Shown: piece by piece, positions 62,793-64,000 of the stretch
Layout: each line of letters opens with the position of its first letter
Position numbering within the stretch: position 1 is the stretch's first letter
Source: Hyphomicrobiales bacterium
GTDB lineage: Bacteria > Pseudomonadota > Alphaproteobacteria > Rhizobiales > JAJFHB01
Direction: 5' to 3'
NCBI GenBank assembly: GCA_021775755.1
Contig: JAJFHE010000014.1
Span: 1 to 64,000, forward strand
Length of the DNA stretch: 64,000 bases
Notes under the pieces: generated by a model
What the model was told of the DNA's origin: nothing
What the model saw: only the letters and a program-made list of their open reading frames with translations
Database searches by the model: none
Made by a program: the position numbers and the translations under genes

Positions 62793-63290
62793 ATGATCAC
62801 CAAGAGGCGTACCCTTCTGATCGGCGTGGCCGCGGGCGCCGCTGCAACATTTGTGGCGATCGCAACAGCAGGCCATGCGGCGGAAGAACCCACGGTTATC
62901 GAGCTCACTCAGGTGCCGTGCCAGTTTCTGGAATCGGAGAATGGCTTTGACCATGGCTTCACAACCGCCAGGAAGGAAGACTGCGAAGCGATTAATTCGC
63001 AATCCGGTGAAGAGCGCCTTTCATCTGCACAGGTGCTGAACCTCACTCCGGGCAACTACGTCTTCCGGGTGACGAACCAGAATGTACCCTATCCCTTGGG
63101 CTTTTGGATCAGAGAGCACAATTATGATTGGCGCAACCCGCTCCACAAGGTGACGAAAACCAGCGTATCGGGCGGCGGTATGGCAACCGGTGTCACTCTG
63201 GACTATGAGGTCGAACTGGAAGCAGGCCACGAATATGTCTACTCCTGCCCGCTTAACCCGACGCCGGACTATCGCATAGTCGTGAACTGA
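62793..63290 (+). CDS. Small exported protein, cupredoxin-like fold possible
   Basis: This encodes 165 residues; AGGAAG precedes ATG 62793. The signal (MITKRRTLLIGVAAGAAATF ... GHAAE) has an RR pair but no full Tat consensus. The mature part has paired strands (NYVFRVTNQNVPYPLGFWIR; VTLDYEVELEAGHEYVYSCP) and ends CPLNPTPDYRIVVN, an arrangement recalling cupredoxins, but the usual copper His/Met set is not complete. Three Cys may form a disulfide. The function is unknown. A strong terminator follows. Confidence 0.7.
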   Translation: MITKRRTLLIGVAAGAAATFVAIATAGHAAEEPTVIELTQVPCQFLESENGFDHGFTTARKEDCEAINSQSGEERLSSAQVLNLTPGNYVFRVTNQNVPYPLGFWIREHNYDWRNPLHKVTKTSVSGGGMATGVTLDYEVELEAGHEYVYSCPLNPTPDYRIVVN

Positions 63291-63323
63291 CGCCGTATTG
63301 CCGAGCCAGTCTGCGCTTTCACG

Positions 63324-63357
63324 ATGCCTCCGCGCCCGCGCACGGAGGCATTTTTTT
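63324..63357 (+). terminator. Rho-independent terminator
   Basis: ATGCCTCCG (63324-63332) pairs perfectly with CGGAGGCAT (63343-63351), followed by seven T. It closes the transcript of the exported protein gene 34 bp upstream. Confidence 0.95.
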
Positions 63358-63440
63358 GTGCACCGCAGTGCATCCACACGTTCAGTGCACAAACATTTTA
63401 TCGCCTTGTGACCAGAGTTGACGGGTGCAGGCCACAATCA

Positions 63441-63457
63441 GCTCCTAGGTTAGGAGC
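63441..63457. promoter_or_regulatory. GCTCCTA-GGT-TAGGAGC palindrome
   Basis: This is a perfect 7-bp dyad with a 3-bp centre, flanked by CA and CTG that nearly extend it. It lies 61 bp before the Cys-Asn-Pro repeat gene, in either its promoter or its 5' leader. It could be the operator of a dimeric regulator or an RNA hairpin. Confidence 0.5.
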
Positions 63458-63517
63458 CTGAGCGCCACAGAGCGTTTGCATCCCGCAAAGTATCTGGAAC
63501 ATCTGGAGGACCACTTC

Positions 63518-63862
63518 ATGAAAAGCCGCAAATCAGCGCTGCTCTCGACGACCGCAACCCTGCCCCTCATCCTCGGTCTCGCCGTCGCCGTGCCGGCCAC
63601 CATTGCCGTTACCGGCCTCGATTCAAACCCGGCCTATGCCGCATGCAACCCGTGCAATCCCTGTAACCCCTGCAATGCATGCAATCCCTGTAATCCGTGC
63701 AACGCATGCAATCCCTGTAACCCGTGCAGCGCATGCAACCCCTGCAATCCGTGCAACCCCTGCGCGGCGGACAACCCGTGCAATCCCTGCAACCCGTGCA
63801 ACCCTTGCGCCGCAAGTGCCTGCAACCCCTGCAATCCGTGCAACCCCTGTCAGGCCGACTGA
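63518..63862 (+). CDS. Exported Cys-Asn-Pro repeat protein with 22 cysteines
   Basis: This encodes 114 residues; GGAGGA precedes ATG 63518. A signal peptide ([20 protein letters not shown] ... NPAYA) is followed by about 72 residues made almost only of CNP, with CNA, CSA and CAA variants, giving Cys at every third position in long runs. Such a chain cannot form a normal globular core; massive metal binding (metallothionein-like), an extended disulfide ladder, or a surface matrix are the likely options. It is monocistronic, with a palindrome before it and a hairpin after it. I know no characterised homolog. Confidence 0.85.
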   Translation: MKSRKSALLSTTATLPLILGLAVAVPATIAVTGLDSNPAYAACNPCNPCNPCNACNPCNPCNACNPCNPCSACNPCNPCNPCAADNPCNPCNPCNPCAASACNPCNPCNPCQAD

Positions 63863-63894
63863 TCCGCGTAGGTTCAAGTTGCGTGCTAGAATGG

Positions 63895-63919
63895 AAGGCG
63901 CCGCATACTGCGGCGCCTT
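63895..63919 (+). terminator. GC-rich hairpin after the Cys-Asn-Pro gene
   Basis: AAGGCGCCGC (63895-63904) pairs perfectly with GCGGCGCCTT (63910-63919) around ATACT. No T-run follows. It probably stabilises or terminates the transcript. Confidence 0.6.
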
Positions 63920-64000
63920 CGCGCTGTCAGGAGCCTCATGAGCCCGATCCAAACCAGTGCAGATCATGGTCGCGGACCGGATTGCCGCCGGCGGACGTTT

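Noticed and set aside
63641-63851. Short-period repeats near the end as a CRISPR or microsatellite
   Set aside because: The period follows codons of CNP in one clear exported protein with signal peptide and SD.
1-64000. tRNA, rRNA, integrase or phage structural genes
   Set aside because: None was seen on reading both strands; a covariance search would be needed to exclude a small RNA gene fully.

Overview
The window looks like chromosomal DNA of an aerobic, GC-rich alphaproteobacterium, probably of the Hyphomicrobiales or a nearby marine lineage. This rests on gene content: a split B12-dependent methionine/C1 gene group, a SoeABC-like molybdoenzyme, a TAXI-type binding protein, a MocR regulator, 2-oxoglutarate:ferredoxin oxidoreductase and a dCache chemoreceptor. 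I placed it without any database search. I see no tRNA, rRNA, CRISPR array, transposase gene or clear prophage. Genes are dense on both strands.

Layout. 0.1-0.36 kb is a Y-shaped palindromic element abutting an outer-membrane protein gene. 1.1-3.8 kb holds a divergent HisA-like barrel, a beta-lactamase-fold hydrolase and an OsmC protein. 3.8-8.8 kb (minus) is a one-carbon/methionine group: MetF, MetV-like protein, GNAT, DUF1638, corrinoid protein and homocysteine methyltransferase. 8.9-10.2 kb is a class-V PLP enzyme. 10.4-16.5 kb (minus) is an omega-aminotransferase followed by a SoeABC-like molybdoenzyme, with a divergent MocR regulator at 16.65 kb. 18.1-18.9 kb carries two sister 111-residue exported proteins. 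19.1-20.8 kb is a TSUP (TauE-like) exporter and a phosphotransacetylase. 21-26 kb has a TAXI binding protein, a membrane-anchored Sel1-type protein, ArgE and a cold-shock protein.

26.7-29.2 kb is an isolated STAND-type NTPase with near-identical 132-bp TPR repeats, set between long non-coding flanks. 29.8-35.2 kb is a catabolic-looking group: DUF1028, RidA, HpaB-type monooxygenase, LysR, RutD-like hydrolase and a putative Fe/2OG oxygenase. 35.3-36.8 kb is prfC. 37.3-42.7 kb is a coupled pair of exported caspase-like proteins, one with 14 WD40 blades and one with an FGE-fold domain lacking its catalytic Cys. 42.8-47.1 kb is a compact four-gene operon, RraA-like / CphA-type ATP-grasp / second ATP-grasp / Ldh2-type reductase, which I cannot match to a known pathway.

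47.4-58.4 kb holds an SDR lacking its catalytic Tyr, a ThDP enzyme, LysR with a phytanoyl-CoA-dioxygenase-like gene, GST, AraC, KorAB and a normal SDR. 58.5-61.6 kb has a peroxiredoxin fused to a cyclic-nucleotide domain, then a chemoreceptor. 61.9-63.9 kb ends with a His-rich conserved protein, an exported small protein and an exported Cys-Asn-Pro repeat protein with 22 cysteines.

The best candidates for undescribed biology are the two-ATP-grasp operon, the exported caspase pair, the STAND/TPR locus, the Cys-Asn-Pro repeat protein and the peroxiredoxin-cNMP fusion. The aminotransferase/SoeABC/MocR/TSUP/Pta neighbourhood suggests C2-sulfonate (taurine-like) metabolism, but no xsc gene is present here.
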